A stretch of DNA of 64,000 bases, taken from assembly GCF_000687555.1 (NCBI RefSeq), contig NZ_JHWJ01000005.1:62001-126000 (forward strand). The letters run 5' to 3'. This DNA is from [Clostridium] aerotolerans DSM 5434 (GTDB lineage Bacteria; Bacillota; Clostridia; Lachnospirales; Lachnospiraceae). Below the pieces are notes generated by a model. The model was not told the origin of the DNA, did no database searches, and saw nothing but the letters and a program-made list of their open reading frames with translations. The position numbers and the translations under genes were made by a program. Shown here one piece after another: positions 24,345-33,320 of the stretch; position 1 is the stretch's first letter, and every line of letters starts with the position of its first letter.

Positions 24345-26984
24345 GTGAAGAACTACGGTGTGAATGAACTGAGGAGAATGTTCCTTGAATTTTTTGAGAG
24401 TAAGGATCATTTGGCTATGAAAAGCTTTTCTCTTGTTCCTCATAATGATAACAGCTTGTTATTGATTAATTCAGGTATGGCTCCTTTAAAGCCATATTTT
24501 ACCGGTCAGGAGATTCCCCCGAGAAAGAGAGTAACCACCTGCCAGAAGTGCATCCGTACCGGTGATATTGAGAACGTTGGAAAGACTGCTCGTCACGGCA
24601 CATTCTTCGAGATGCTGGGTAACTTCTCCTTTGGTGATTATTTTAAAAAAGAAGCCATTCAGTGGTCATGGGAGTTTTTAACTGAAGTAGTCGGGCTGGA
24701 GGCAGACAGGCTTTATCCTTCCATTTATCTTGAAGATGATGAGGCTTTTGAAATCTGGAATAAAGAGATAGGAATTGCTCCGGAACGTATTTTCCGCATG
24801 GGAAAAGAAGATAATTTCTGGGAGCATGGTGCCGGACCTTGCGGACCATGTTCTGAAATTTATTATGACCGCGGCGAGAAGTATGGCTGCGGCGAAGCTG
24901 GATGTACGGTAGGCTGTGACTGCGACCGCTACATGGAAGTATGGAATAACGTATTTACCCAGTTTGAGAACGATGGACACGGTAATTACGAAGAATTAAA
25001 GCAGAAGAATATTGATACTGGTATGGGTCTGGAGCGTCTTGCTGTTGTAGTTCAGGATGTGGATTCTCTCTTTGATATTGATACCATCAAGGCTCTTTTA
25101 AACCGTGTGGCTGAGCTCGCTCATACAGAATATAAGAAGGATACCAATGTGGATGTATCCCTTCGTCTGATTACCGATCACGTTCGTTCCTGTACCTTCA
25201 TGATATCTGACGGTATTATGCCTTCTAATGAAGGAAGAGGCTATGTACTTCGTCGTCTTCTCCGTAGAGCTGCGCGTCACGGAAGGCTTCTGGGTATCGA
25301 AGGAAAATTCCTTGCGGACCTTTCACAGACTGTCATTTCACTTTCTAAGGATGGTTATCCAGAGCTTGACGAAAAGAAAGCAATGATTTTAAAAGTTCTT
25401 TCTCAGGAAGAAGATAAGTTTAATAAGACCATTGATCAGGGTCTTTCTATCTTAAATGATTTGGAAGAAGATATGAGAAAGAAGAATGAGACGATTCTTT
25501 CCGGAGACGAGGCATTTAAGTTATATGATACCTACGGATTCCCACTGGATTTAACTCTTGAGATTTTGCAGGAGAAAAATTTCAGTGTGGATGAAGACGG
25601 CTTTAAGGCTGCCATGCAAAAACAGCGTGAGACCGCGAGAAATGCGAGAAAGACAACGAATTATATGGGAGCGGATGTTACTGTTTACCAGTCCATCGAT
25701 CCATCTCTTTCTACAGAGTTCGTAGGTTATGATAAATTAACTTGTACCTCTCCTATAACAGCACTTACGACTGAAACAGAACTTGTGGAAGCCCTGACTG
25801 ACGGTGATATTGGTACCATTATTACCAGTCAGACTGTATTTTACGGCACCATGGGTGGACAGCAGGGCGATGTTGGCTCTATCGTAAGTGAAAATGGTGA
25901 GTTTAAAGTAGAAGATACCATTCATTTACAGGGTGGAAAAGTCGGCCACGTTGGTAAAATGATAAAAGGAATGTTCCAGACCGGAGATGAAGTTACATTA
26001 AAGGTTTGTGAAAAGAATCGTCAGAATACAGGGAAAAACCACAGTGCTACTCATCTTCTTCAGAAAGCATTAAGAGTCGTTTTAGGAAGTCATGTAGAAC
26101 AGGCTGGTTCTTTGGTTGATGGAGACAGACTTCGTTTTGACTTTACCCATTTTTCTGCCTTGACACCAGAAGAAATCAAAGGTGTGGAAACACTTGTGAA
26201 TGAACAAATTAAAAATGCACTTCCTGTCAATACAGAAGTCATGTCACTGGAAGAAGCAAAGAAATCAGGCGCTATGGCATTATTCGGTGAGAAATACGGA
26301 GATACCGTGCGCGTGGTAAAGATGGGAGATTTCTCTACAGAGCTTTGCGGTGGAACTCATATTGCCAATACCGGTGTAATCGGTTCCTTTAAAATTCTTT
26401 CTGAAACAGGAATTGCTGCTGGTGTTCGAAGAATTGAAGCCCTCACTGGTGATGGTCTCATGAATTATTACGAAGAAACCGAGCGTGAATTCCATGAAGC
26501 GGCAAAAGCTGCCAAAACAACTCCTTCTTCTCTGACTTCAAAAATCGAGTCACTTTTAGAAGAAATCAAGGCTCTTCATTCTGAAAATGAAAAGTTAAAG
26601 AGTAAGCTGGCAAAGGATTCTCTTGGCGATGTTATGGATCAGGTTAAGGAAGTAAACGGCATTAAGGTTCTAGCTACCAAGGTCATGGATGTTGATATGA
26701 ACGGACTCCGTAATTTAGGAGACCAGTTAAAGGATAAATTAGGGGAATGTGTCATTGTTATTGCCTCTATCCAGGGTGATAAAGTTAACCTTATGGCCTC
26801 TGCTACGGACGAAGCACAGAAGAAAGGTGCTCATGCCGGTAATCTTTTAAAGGCAATTGCTGCTCTTGTAGATGGCGGTGGCGGCGGACGTCCAAACATG
26901 GCTCAGGCAGGTGGAAAGAACCCGGCTGGAGTGGAAGATTGCCTTGCAAAAGCTATGGAAGTAGTAGAGGAACAACTGAAATAA
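24345..26984 (+). CDS. alaS: Alanyl-tRNA synthetase
   Basis: AlaRS charges tRNA-Ala. The 879-residue protein has the full class II catalytic core at the N-terminus (NELRRMFLEFFESKDHLAMKSFSLVP; TTCQKCIRTGDIENVGKTARHGTFFEMLGNFSFGDYFKKEA), the editing domain with the zinc motif NHSATHLLQKAL (HxxxH) and CGGTHIANTG, and the C-terminal oligomerisation/C-Ala domain ending in GGGGGRPNMAQAGG. GTG 24345 was used, with CGGAGGACAG upstream. Length and motifs are normal. Confidence 0.98.
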   Translation: MKNYGVNELRRMFLEFFESKDHLAMKSFSLVPHNDNSLLLINSGMAPLKPYFTGQEIPPRKRVTTCQKCIRTGDIENVGKTARHGTFFEMLGNFSFGDYFKKEAIQWSWEFLTEVVGLEADRLYPSIYLEDDEAFEIWNKEIGIAPERIFRMGKEDNFWEHGAGPCGPCSEIYYDRGEKYGCGEAGCTVGCDCDRYMEVWNNVFTQFENDGHGNYEELKQKNIDTGMGLERLAVVVQDVDSLFDIDTIKALLNRVAELAHTEYKKDTNVDVSLRLITDHVRSCTFMISDGIMPSNEGRGYVLRRLLRRAARHGRLLGIEGKFLADLSQTVISLSKDGYPELDEKKAMILKVLSQEEDKFNKTIDQGLSILNDLEEDMRKKNETILSGDEAFKLYDTYGFPLDLTLEILQEKNFSVDEDGFKAAMQKQRETARNARKTTNYMGADVTVYQSIDPSLSTEFVGYDKLTCTSPITALTTETELVEALTDGDIGTIITSQTVFYGTMGGQQGDVGSIVSENGEFKVEDTIHLQGGKVGHVGKMIKGMFQTGDEVTLKVCEKNRQNTGKNHSATHLLQKALRVVLGSHVEQAGSLVDGDRLRFDFTHFSALTPEEIKGVETLVNEQIKNALPVNTEVMSLEEAKKSGAMALFGEKYGDTVRVVKMGDFSTELCGGTHIANTGVIGSFKILSETGIAAGVRRIEALTGDGLMNYYEETEREFHEAAKAAKTTPSSLTSKIESLLEEIKALHSENEKLKSKLAKDSLGDVMDQVKEVNGIKVLATKVMDVDMNGLRNLGDQLKDKLGECVIVIASIQGDKVNLMASATDEAQKKGAHAGNLLKAIAALVDGGGGGRPNMAQAGGKNPAGVEDCLAKAMEVVEEQLK

Positions 26985-27020
26985 TTGCTGTTGAAATACG
27001 AAAAATTATGAAAGTTTTTC

Positions 27021-27048
27021 TTGACGTATGGCAAAATTATGCTATAAT
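27021..27048 (+). promoter_or_regulatory. Promoter of rpsU
   Basis: TTGACG (27021-27026) and a perfect TATAAT (27043-27048) are 16 bases apart. The transcript would start near 27055 and carry a leader of about 70 bases before the rpsU ATG. The leader has a perfect 7-bp stem CAGTTGT (27075-27081) with ACAACTG (27097-27103) directly in front of GGAGGGAGG, so the ribosome binding region is next to a hairpin. Confidence 0.82.
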
Positions 27049-27124
27049 CATATCAGTGCTATAAAATACCCAAACAGTTGTATTATGCACAAGTACACAA
27101 CTGGAGGGAGGTTAGGTGTGAGCT

Positions 27125-27301
27125 ATGTCCAATGTAATCGTTAAAGACAACGAGACCTTAGATAGCGCTTTACGCAGATTCAAAAGAAACTGTGCTAAAG
27201 CAGGTATCCAGCAGGAAATTCGTAAGAGAGAGCATTACGAAAAGCCAAGCGTAAGACGTAAGAAAAAGTCTGAAGCTGCAAGAAAACGTAAATATAACTA
27301 A
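27125..27301 (+). CDS. rpsU: 30S ribosomal protein S21
   Basis: This short gene of 58 codons gives the complete small, very basic protein S21 that helps the start of translation on the 30S subunit. Recognisable parts are the beginning [20 protein letters not shown], the middle [17 protein letters not shown] and the end [18 protein letters not shown] 27125 is preceded by TTAGGTGTGAGCT, with GGAGGGAGG further up. It has its own promoter and a strong terminator, and lies between alaS and the sporulation genes yqfC-yqfD, close to the rpsU-yqfC-yqfD-phoH-ybeY order of many Clostridia. Confidence 0.96.
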   Translation: MSNVIVKDNETLDSALRRFKRNCAKAGIQQEIRKREHYEKPSVRRKKKSEAARKRKYN

Positions 27302-27314
27302 TAGTTAAAAGATA

Positions 27315-27352
27315 AACCTCTGGTTTGGCCTAGGCGTAACCAGGGGTTTTTT
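27315..27352 (+). terminator. Terminator of rpsU
   Basis: AACCTCTGGTT (27315-27325) pairs with AACCAGGGGTT (27338-27348) over 11 positions (one G-T wobble) and is followed by TTTT. It ends the rpsU transcript 14 bases past its stop. Confidence 0.9.
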
Positions 27353-27371
27353 CTACTTTTGGCGGGCCGTA

Positions 27372-27400
27372 GAATTTTCCATATCCTCTTTGCATATAGT
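27372..27400 (+). promoter_or_regulatory. Sigma-E-like promoter of yqfC-yqfD
   Basis: GAATTTT (27372-27378) and GCATATAGT (27392-27400) are 13 bases apart, nearly the same arrangement as before spoIVA (GAATAAT, 12, GCATATAGT). In B. subtilis the yqfCD genes are read by mother-cell sigma-E, which agrees. yqfC starts 35 bases downstream. Confidence 0.62.
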
Positions 27401-27434
27401 ATAAAGGAATAAATGTGAGGAAGGCAGAGAAAAT

Positions 27435-27701
27435 ATGTTGGAGGAATCGATAGAAAAGGCAGCTTCCACCTTAAAACTCCCCAAGGATGTCGTACTTGGA
27501 GAGGTGCTTGTGTCCTTTCTCGGACGCCACAGTGTTGTGATTGAAAATTACCGAAGCATCATCTTGTACACAGATAGCTTTATCAAGCTTCAGGCAAAAA
27601 ACTGCCGGGTAAATATCTCCGGAAGCAGGCTTATCATCGAATATTACACCAATGAAGAGATGAAAATCAATGGATATATCAAATCCCTGGAATTTGATTA
27701 A
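27435..27701 (+). CDS. yqfC: Sporulation protein YqfC
   Basis: The 88-residue protein matches the YqfC/YabP family of small sporulation proteins: a short helix, then beta-rich LGEVLVSFLGRHSVVIENYRSIILYT, with SFIKLQAKNCRVNISGSRLIIEYYT later. The exact role is unknown; family members are made in the mother cell and help spore-envelope assembly, and yqfC is constantly paired with yqfD. The binding site is only moderate (TGAGGAAGGCAG before ATG 27435). Confidence 0.88.
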   Translation: MLEESIEKAASTLKLPKDVVLGEVLVSFLGRHSVVIENYRSIILYTDSFIKLQAKNCRVNISGSRLIIEYYTNEEMKINGYIKSLEFD

Positions 27702-27726
27702 GCAGGGGAGTTGGAGGTGTAAGAAC

Positions 27727-28971
27727 GTGATTGAATGGCTGAGTCGCCGCTTTTTCGGTTATCTTTTTATAGAAATGTCCGGTTTTTCTCCGGAACGGTT
27801 TTTAAATATGTGCACGGTTCATGAGATAGAATTATGGAAAGTCGTTAATACTGGTCCAACCTATCAGTTTTTTATGACCGTACCCGGGTTTCGAAAGATC
27901 AAGCCTCTTGTCCGCAAATCGAAGGTCAGACTTAGAATTTTAAAAAAGTTTGGACTTCCTTTTTTTTTATACCGCAATCGAAAACGTAAATTTTATGCGG
28001 CTGGTCTTTTTGGTTTTTTCTTCATTCTTTATACACTGTCTCTTTTTATCTGGGATATTAAATTTGACGGAAACAGAATGTATACATACGACACTCTTCT
28101 TAAATATTGTGAATCAGAACAGATTCATTACGGTATGATAAAGTCGAAAATTGACTGCGATCTTTTGGAGGAATCTCTTAGAACCGCATTTCCAGAAATA
28201 ACATGGGTATCTGCGAGGGTATCAGGAACCAGGCTTTTGGTTAAGATAAAGGAAAATGAAGTGCTTTCAGAAATCCCGGTAAAGGATGAAACACCATGCG
28301 ATATCGTGGCGGAAAAGGATGGGGTAATTACATCGATGATTGTCCGAAGCGGAGTTCCAAAGGTAGCAGTAGGCGATACGGTCACCAAAGGTCAGGTGCT
28401 GGTAAGCGGTGCAATTCCTATTATTGGAGACAGTGAAGAGATTGTAAATACTCATTATGTTCATTCAGAAGCAGATATTCGTGCTAAGACGGAGTACCAT
28501 GAGACAAGACGGATTCCATTATATCGTAAGATTGATGTGGAAACTGGAAAGGTCCGGAAGGGACTTTATGTCAAAGCCTTTGAGAGTTCTTTTCTGCTCA
28601 TGCGTCCTCGCCCGGAGGGAACTTCATGGAAAAGAACCATGGAGGAAGAGCAGCTTCATTTATTCCAGAATTTCTACCTGCCCATATATATAGGGAAGAT
28701 AACAGGAAAGGAATATATTTCCTATGAGCGACCTTATACGGAAGAAGAAAAAAACGAGCTGGCCGATAAAATGAATAAAGAGTTTGAAAAAAATTTATTG
28801 GAAAAAGGGGTACAAATTCTAGAAAATCATGTTAAAATACTAGATAATGAATCTTTATGCCAAATTGCCATGGATTTCATAACCGATGAACCAGTTGGAA
28901 GGCAGGAAGGAATTGAGATGCAGACAACAGAAGAACCGGAGGAGACAAATCATTCAGATGAGCGTAATTGA
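27727..28971 (+). CDS. yqfD: Sporulation protein YqfD
   Basis: YqfD is a sporulation membrane protein of the mother cell. The GTG at 27727, 25 bases after yqfC and preceded by GGAGGTGTAAGAAC, gives 414 residues; upstream in-frame codons overlap yqfC without a binding site. The protein has a soluble N-terminal part (residues 1-90), one transmembrane segment around YAAGLFGFFFILYTLSLFIW (residues 93-112), then an outer domain with POTRA-like turns and many lysines, ending in a glutamate-rich tail. Its last codons overlap phoH. Confidence 0.9.
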   Translation: MIEWLSRRFFGYLFIEMSGFSPERFLNMCTVHEIELWKVVNTGPTYQFFMTVPGFRKIKPLVRKSKVRLRILKKFGLPFFLYRNRKRKFYAAGLFGFFFILYTLSLFIWDIKFDGNRMYTYDTLLKYCESEQIHYGMIKSKIDCDLLEESLRTAFPEITWVSARVSGTRLLVKIKENEVLSEIPVKDETPCDIVAEKDGVITSMIVRSGVPKVAVGDTVTKGQVLVSGAIPIIGDSEEIVNTHYVHSEADIRAKTEYHETRRIPLYRKIDVETGKVRKGLYVKAFESSFLLMRPRPEGTSWKRTMEEEQLHLFQNFYLPIYIGKITGKEYISYERPYTEEEKNELADKMNKEFEKNLLEKGVQILENHVKILDNESLCQIAMDFITDEPVGRQEGIEMQTTEEPEETNHSDERN

Positions 28972-29974
28972 GACAATCATAGATATTCCAGCAGAACACG
29001 AAAAAAATGTATGCGGACAGTTTGACAGTTACTTAAAGAAAATGGAACGGACTCTTCATGTCACCATGGTAGCAAGAGATGGTGCTCTTAAGATCATCGG
29101 ACCTGACCAGATGGTTCAAAAAGCAAGAAGCGTTTTTAATAATTTAATCGAACTGTCCAAACGGGGCAATGCCATAACGGAGCAAAATGTGGACTATGCC
29201 CTCTCTCTATCATTTTCAGAAAACGACAGTCAGATCCTTGAAATAGATAAAGATATTATCTGCCGTACCATAAGCGGCAAGCCGGTAAAACCAAAGACCC
29301 TTGGTCAAAAACAATACGTTGATCAGATCCGGAAAAAGATGATTGTATTTGGCATCGGGCCTGCTGGTACAGGAAAAACATATCTTGCCATGGCTATGGC
29401 CATACAGGCATTTAAAAATGGGGAAGTGAACCGGATCATCCTTACAAGGCCCGCCATAGAAGCAGGAGAGAAGCTTGGATTTCTTCCTGGTGATCTTCAA
29501 AGCAAGATTGACCCTTATTTAAGGCCTCTTTATGATGCCCTTTATCAGATTATGGGAGCCGAAAGCTTTCTTCACAATTCAGAGAAAGGGTTAATTGAAG
29601 TGGCTCCACTTGCCTATATGAGAGGTCGTACCTTGGACAATGCTTATATCATTCTTGATGAAGCCCAGAATACCACTCCTGCCCAGATGAAGATGTTCCT
29701 TACAAGAATTGGTTTCGGATCAAAAGTCATTGTAACCGGTGACAAGACGCAAAAAGACCTTCCTACAGGAACTGTATCCGGCCTTGATATGGCAATGCGT
29801 ATTTTAAAGAAAATTGATGATATCAGTTTTTGCGAGTTTACAAGCAGCGATGTGGTCCGCCATCCTCTTGTTCAAAAAATTGTACAAGCCTATGATGATT
29901 TCGAATCTAAGAATAAGGCAGGAGAACGAAAGACGAAGGCCCCTGGGGGCAGAAAGGCACATTATGACAATTAA
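28958..29974 (+). CDS. phoH: PhoH-like ATPase
   Basis: The family binds ATP and RNA and is linked to ribosome and RNA metabolism together with YbeY. The 338-residue product has an N-terminal KH-like fold with MVARDGALKIIGPDQMVQKA and the P-loop region GIGPAGTGKTYLAMAMA followed by LTRPAIEAGEKLGFLPGDLQ and YIILDEAQNTTPAQMKMFLTR. The ATG at 28958 is inside the end of yqfD (binding site CCGGAGGAGACA); a longer in-frame reading from 28886 adds a basic tract without the known N-terminus. It overlaps ybeY by 11 bases. Confidence 0.95.
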   Translation: MSVIETIIDIPAEHEKNVCGQFDSYLKKMERTLHVTMVARDGALKIIGPDQMVQKARSVFNNLIELSKRGNAITEQNVDYALSLSFSENDSQILEIDKDIICRTISGKPVKPKTLGQKQYVDQIRKKMIVFGIGPAGTGKTYLAMAMAIQAFKNGEVNRIILTRPAIEAGEKLGFLPGDLQSKIDPYLRPLYDALYQIMGAESFLHNSEKGLIEVAPLAYMRGRTLDNAYIILDEAQNTTPAQMKMFLTRIGFGSKVIVTGDKTQKDLPTGTVSGLDMAMRILKKIDDISFCEFTSSDVVRHPLVQKIVQAYDDFESKNKAGERKTKAPGGRKAHYDN

Positions 29975-30461
29975 CATTGAATACGAGTCTGAAAAAAAAC
30001 TCGATATTCCCTATGAAGATATTATTACAGCCGTGATTGAAGAATCCATGGATTATGAAGGATGTCCTTATGAGGCAGAGGTAAATGTCCTGATTACTGA
30101 TAATGAGGATATCAGGCAGATCAATCAGGAGTTCCGTAACATAGACAACCCTACGGACGTCCTTTCTTTTCCTATGGTGGATTATGATTTTCCTTCCGAC
30201 TTTGACCGCCTGGAGGATATGGCAAATGACTATTTTAATCCTGAAACAGGAGAGCTTCTTCTTGGAGATATTGTGATTTCCATTGATAAGGTAATCGAAC
30301 AGGCGGAAAAATACGGCCACTCTGAGACCAGGGAGATGGCATTTTTAGTGGCTCACAGTATGCTGCATCTGTTTGGCTATGATCATATGGAAGAGGAAGA
30401 ACGCCAGATCATGGAACAGAAGCAGGAAGAAATATTAAGTCGGAGGGGATATGTAAGATGA
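29964..30461 (+). CDS. ybeY: rRNA maturation endoribonuclease YbeY
   Basis: YbeY is a zinc protein needed for 16S rRNA 3'-end maturation and 70S quality control. ATG 29964 lies in the 3' end of phoH and gives 165 residues. The zinc motif HxxxHxxGxDH is seen as HSMLHLFGYDH, and the middle part shows EFRNIDNPTDVLSFPM, the second family signature. The sequence ILITDNEDIRQIN-type strand also fits. Together with phoH and alaS it forms part of an RNA-maturation neighbourhood. The next gene begins at 30458, overlapping by four bases (ATGA). Confidence 0.96.
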   Translation: MTINIEYESEKKLDIPYEDIITAVIEESMDYEGCPYEAEVNVLITDNEDIRQINQEFRNIDNPTDVLSFPMVDYDFPSDFDRLEDMANDYFNPETGELLLGDIVISIDKVIEQAEKYGHSETREMAFLVAHSMLHLFGYDHMEEEERQIMEQKQEEILSRRGYVR

Positions 30462-31603
30462 TGAAAAGGGTATGGTTTGGGCTTATTGGTGCCGTGGTGT
30501 CTGCCACTTTTTTATTTGGTTGTACAAGACGTTATGATGAAGTATCCGTAACAGTACCATCGACGAAAGAAGCTTCTTCCACTGAAATCAAGATAAACAG
30601 CAGTACAGAAGCCGAACAAACACCAGAGGAAGGCCCAGGTGATTACTATACCTTTTCAGAACGCCAGGAAAAAGACGGGATGATTCGCAGTTATCTGACC
30701 GGGGAGATGGTTAAATCAGACATCGGAAACCGAAGACCGGTTGCTGTGATGATGAGCAATGATAAGGTTTCCCTGCCCCAGTACGGAATCAACCGGGCCA
30801 GTGTGGTTTATGAAGCACCGGCAGAAGGCGGTATGAACCGATACATGGCAATCATTGAAGATTATGACGATTTAGAACGGATCGGCTCCGTGAGAAGCTG
30901 CCGTACTTACTATACATACTTTGCCCGGGAATTCGATGCAATCTATGCTCATTACGGCCAGAGTACCTTTGCAAAACCTTACTTAGCCAATGTAGATAAT
31001 ATCAATGGGTTAGAAGCCATTGGTAATGTGGCATATTACCGTTCCAAAGATAAAAAGCCTCCTCACAATGCGTACACAAGCGGGAGCAGGCTGAATAAGT
31101 CTATTAAAGAGCTTGGATATTCTCATGAATACAATAAAACATATGAAGGCCATTACCGCTTTGCCAAAACAGGCAAAGAAGTCACACTGGAACATGCGCC
31201 CCAGGTCAGGGATGCATATAAGGTCTATCCGGGATATCCTCTCAATAAGCCATGGTTCGAATATCATGAAGAGGATGGTTTATATTACCGCTTCCAGTAT
31301 GGAGGTCCCCACAAAGGGGATGAAGGGCAGATTAAGGTGAAAAATATTCTGCTCCAATACTGTCCGGCAGCACATTATGCAACGACTGATTATCTGGATA
31401 TCAATGTGCGAAGCGATTCCTATGGAATGTATATCACTCAGGGACGTGCAATTCCCGTTAAGTGGTCGAAGAATGATGAATTCGGCCCCACACATTATTA
31501 CGACATGGAGAATAATGAGATTATCCTGAACCAGGGGAAGACCTGGGTTTGCATTATTCCTGCACAGGATTCTCCCAATGTAGAATTATATGGAAAACAA
31601 TAG
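30458..31603 (+). CDS. DUF3048 lipoprotein (YerB-like)
   Basis: The 381-residue protein has a lipoprotein signal with lipobox LFGC (cysteine 22), then a short threonine- and glutamate-rich linker to about residue 60, and two DUF3048 domains. Landmarks are RPVAVMMSNDKVSLPQYGINRASVVYEAPAEGG, RIGSVRSCRTYYT, YGQST and the later DYLDINVRSDSYGM and PVKWSKNDEFGPT. The family is anchored outside the membrane in Firmicutes, related to YerB of B. subtilis; no function is established. It overlaps the flippase gene by 14 bases. Confidence 0.83.
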   Translation: MMKRVWFGLIGAVVSATFLFGCTRRYDEVSVTVPSTKEASSTEIKINSSTEAEQTPEEGPGDYYTFSERQEKDGMIRSYLTGEMVKSDIGNRRPVAVMMSNDKVSLPQYGINRASVVYEAPAEGGMNRYMAIIEDYDDLERIGSVRSCRTYYTYFAREFDAIYAHYGQSTFAKPYLANVDNINGLEAIGNVAYYRSKDKKPPHNAYTSGSRLNKSIKELGYSHEYNKTYEGHYRFAKTGKEVTLEHAPQVRDAYKVYPGYPLNKPWFEYHEEDGLYYRFQYGGPHKGDEGQIKVKNILLQYCPAAHYATTDYLDINVRSDSYGMYITQGRAIPVKWSKNDEFGPTHYYDMENNEIILNQGKTWVCIIPAQDSPNVELYGKQ

Positions 31604-33266
31604 AAATAAAAAAGCCCCAGTCAAAAGAGGAGCCTCAAATTTTTTGATTCAGGGAACCATTCTTGCGGTTGCGGGCATTATCGTGCGTATTATCGGAATG
31701 TTCTACCGGATTCCTCTGGCTAGTATCCTAGGGAACGAAGGAAATGGGTATTATAGCTCTGCCTTTTCAATTTACTCTATTCTGTTGATTGTTTCATCTT
31801 ATAGCATGCCCACTGCTGTTTCCAAGATGGTGGCTACTAGATTGGCGAGAAAAGAGTATATAAATTCCTTCCGCGTTTTAAAGGTTTCTCTTTTTTACGG
31901 AACTGTAGTTGGGGGGATTGGTGCTGCGATTCTCTGGTTTGGTGCAGATGTTTTTGCCAATGACTTTTTAAAAATGCCATATACAAGTTATGCTCTTAAA
32001 ACCTTAGCACCTACCATTTGGATTATAGCATACTTGGGAGTCTTCAGAGGTTATTTCCAGGGATTGGGAACCATGCTTCCCACTGCCATCTCTCAGGTCT
32101 TTGAGCAAATTGTTAATGCAGTTATCAGTATTTATGCTGCAGCTAAGCTATTTGATTTAGGTCTTAAATCTAATGCTGTATATGGAGTAAAACAATATTC
32201 GTTTGCTTTTGGTGCCGCAGGAGGAACTATAGGAACAGGAGTCGGAGCCCTGGCTGCTCTTTTATTTCTTGGGTTTATTATGCTAAATTACCGTCCGGTT
32301 GTGAAAAAACAGGCCAGACGAGATCGGACAAGGCGCCTGGAATCATATCAGGAACTATCTAGTCTTCTTGTTATGACAGTTTTTCCTATCGTACTGAGCA
32401 GTGTTGCGTATAATATCAGCATTGTAATTGATAACAGTATTTATGGTAATGGAATGACGCTTCTTGGTATGGATACATCTGAGATCGCTTCTAACTGGGG
32501 AATATATTCAGGAAAATACCGTCTGCTTTTTAATATTCCAGTTGCTATTGCAAATTCTTTGGCATCCGCTCTTATTCCATCTTTATCTCAGGCGGTTGCA
32601 GAGCGTAATAAAGGCCAGATTATTAGAAAGATATCAATGGTTATACGCTTTTCTATGATTATATCCATACCAGCTACAGTAGGTCTTACTGTACTAGCCG
32701 CACCTATTTGCAATTTATTGTTTCAAAGAGATGATAATACGGCACTTATCGGTATGATGGTATATGGATCTGTCGCCGTAGTATTCTTCTCCCTTTCAAC
32801 GGTAACAAACGCAGTGCTTCAAGGAATCAACCACATGCGTACTCCCCTTAAGAATGCCGTAATTTCACTTGTTCTCCATGTGGGGATTCTTTGGGTTATG
32901 TTATTTGTGTTTAAGATGGGAATCTATGCAGTTCTGTACTCAAACATTTTATTTGCACTGACCATGTGTCTATTTAATGGTCTGGCAATCGGTAAATTTT
33001 TAAATTATAGACAGGAAGTAATCAAGACCTTCCTTTTGCCGACCCTGGCCTCTGCACTTATGGGCGGGGCAGCCTACGGAACGTATGCCTTGATCCATTT
33101 TATCTTAAAAAGCAACCTTCTTGGAGTTCTGGCAGCCATTGCAGTGGCTTCCGCCGTATATGGAGTTCTTTTACTGAAACTACGTTGTGTCGATGAAAAA
33201 GAACTTCTGGGCTTACCAGGAGGGGGTAAAATGGTGAATATTGCAAGAAAATTCCATTTATTGTGA
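31590..33266 (+). CDS. SpoVB/MurJ-type polysaccharide flippase
   Basis: The 558-residue membrane protein has about 14 hydrophobic helices and the features of the MOP superfamily branch that holds SpoVB: the N-terminal NFLIQGTILAVAGIIVRIIGMFYRIPL, the YSIYSILLIVSSYSMPTAVSK region and the late GINHMRTPLKNAVISL segment. SpoVB and its relatives move lipid-linked wall or polysaccharide precursors across the membrane. Which substrate this one carries is uncertain, and the firm symbol spoVB is withheld. It overlaps the DUF3048 gene, so the two are coupled. Confidence 0.8.
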   Translation: MENNRNKKAPVKRGASNFLIQGTILAVAGIIVRIIGMFYRIPLASILGNEGNGYYSSAFSIYSILLIVSSYSMPTAVSKMVATRLARKEYINSFRVLKVSLFYGTVVGGIGAAILWFGADVFANDFLKMPYTSYALKTLAPTIWIIAYLGVFRGYFQGLGTMLPTAISQVFEQIVNAVISIYAAAKLFDLGLKSNAVYGVKQYSFAFGAAGGTIGTGVGALAALLFLGFIMLNYRPVVKKQARRDRTRRLESYQELSSLLVMTVFPIVLSSVAYNISIVIDNSIYGNGMTLLGMDTSEIASNWGIYSGKYRLLFNIPVAIANSLASALIPSLSQAVAERNKGQIIRKISMVIRFSMIISIPATVGLTVLAAPICNLLFQRDDNTALIGMMVYGSVAVVFFSLSTVTNAVLQGINHMRTPLKNAVISLVLHVGILWVMLFVFKMGIYAVLYSNILFALTMCLFNGLAIGKFLNYRQEVIKTFLLPTLASALMGGAAYGTYALIHFILKSNLLGVLAAIAVASAVYGVLLLKLRCVDEKELLGLPGGGKMVNIARKFHLL

Positions 33267-33294
33267 TTAAAAACTGAAAAGAAAGCAGATACTA
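33264..33294 (+). promoter_or_regulatory. Possible forespore-type promoter of the BofC-like gene
   Basis: TGATTA (33264-33269, overlapping the flippase stop) and GATACTA (33288-33294) are 18 bases apart. They resemble the sigma-F/sigma-G style boxes (TGAATA and CATACTA) with one mismatch each. A vegetative alternative was not clear. Held as tentative. Confidence 0.3.
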
Positions 33295-33320
33295 TACTTA
33301 CTTGAAGGAGGTATCATCTC

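Noticed and set aside
28886-28957. Longer start for PhoH within yqfD
   Set aside because: It adds a basic, glutamine-rich stretch that comes from the yqfD tail read in another frame; the known PhoH N-terminus begins at the ATG at 28958 behind GGAGGAG.
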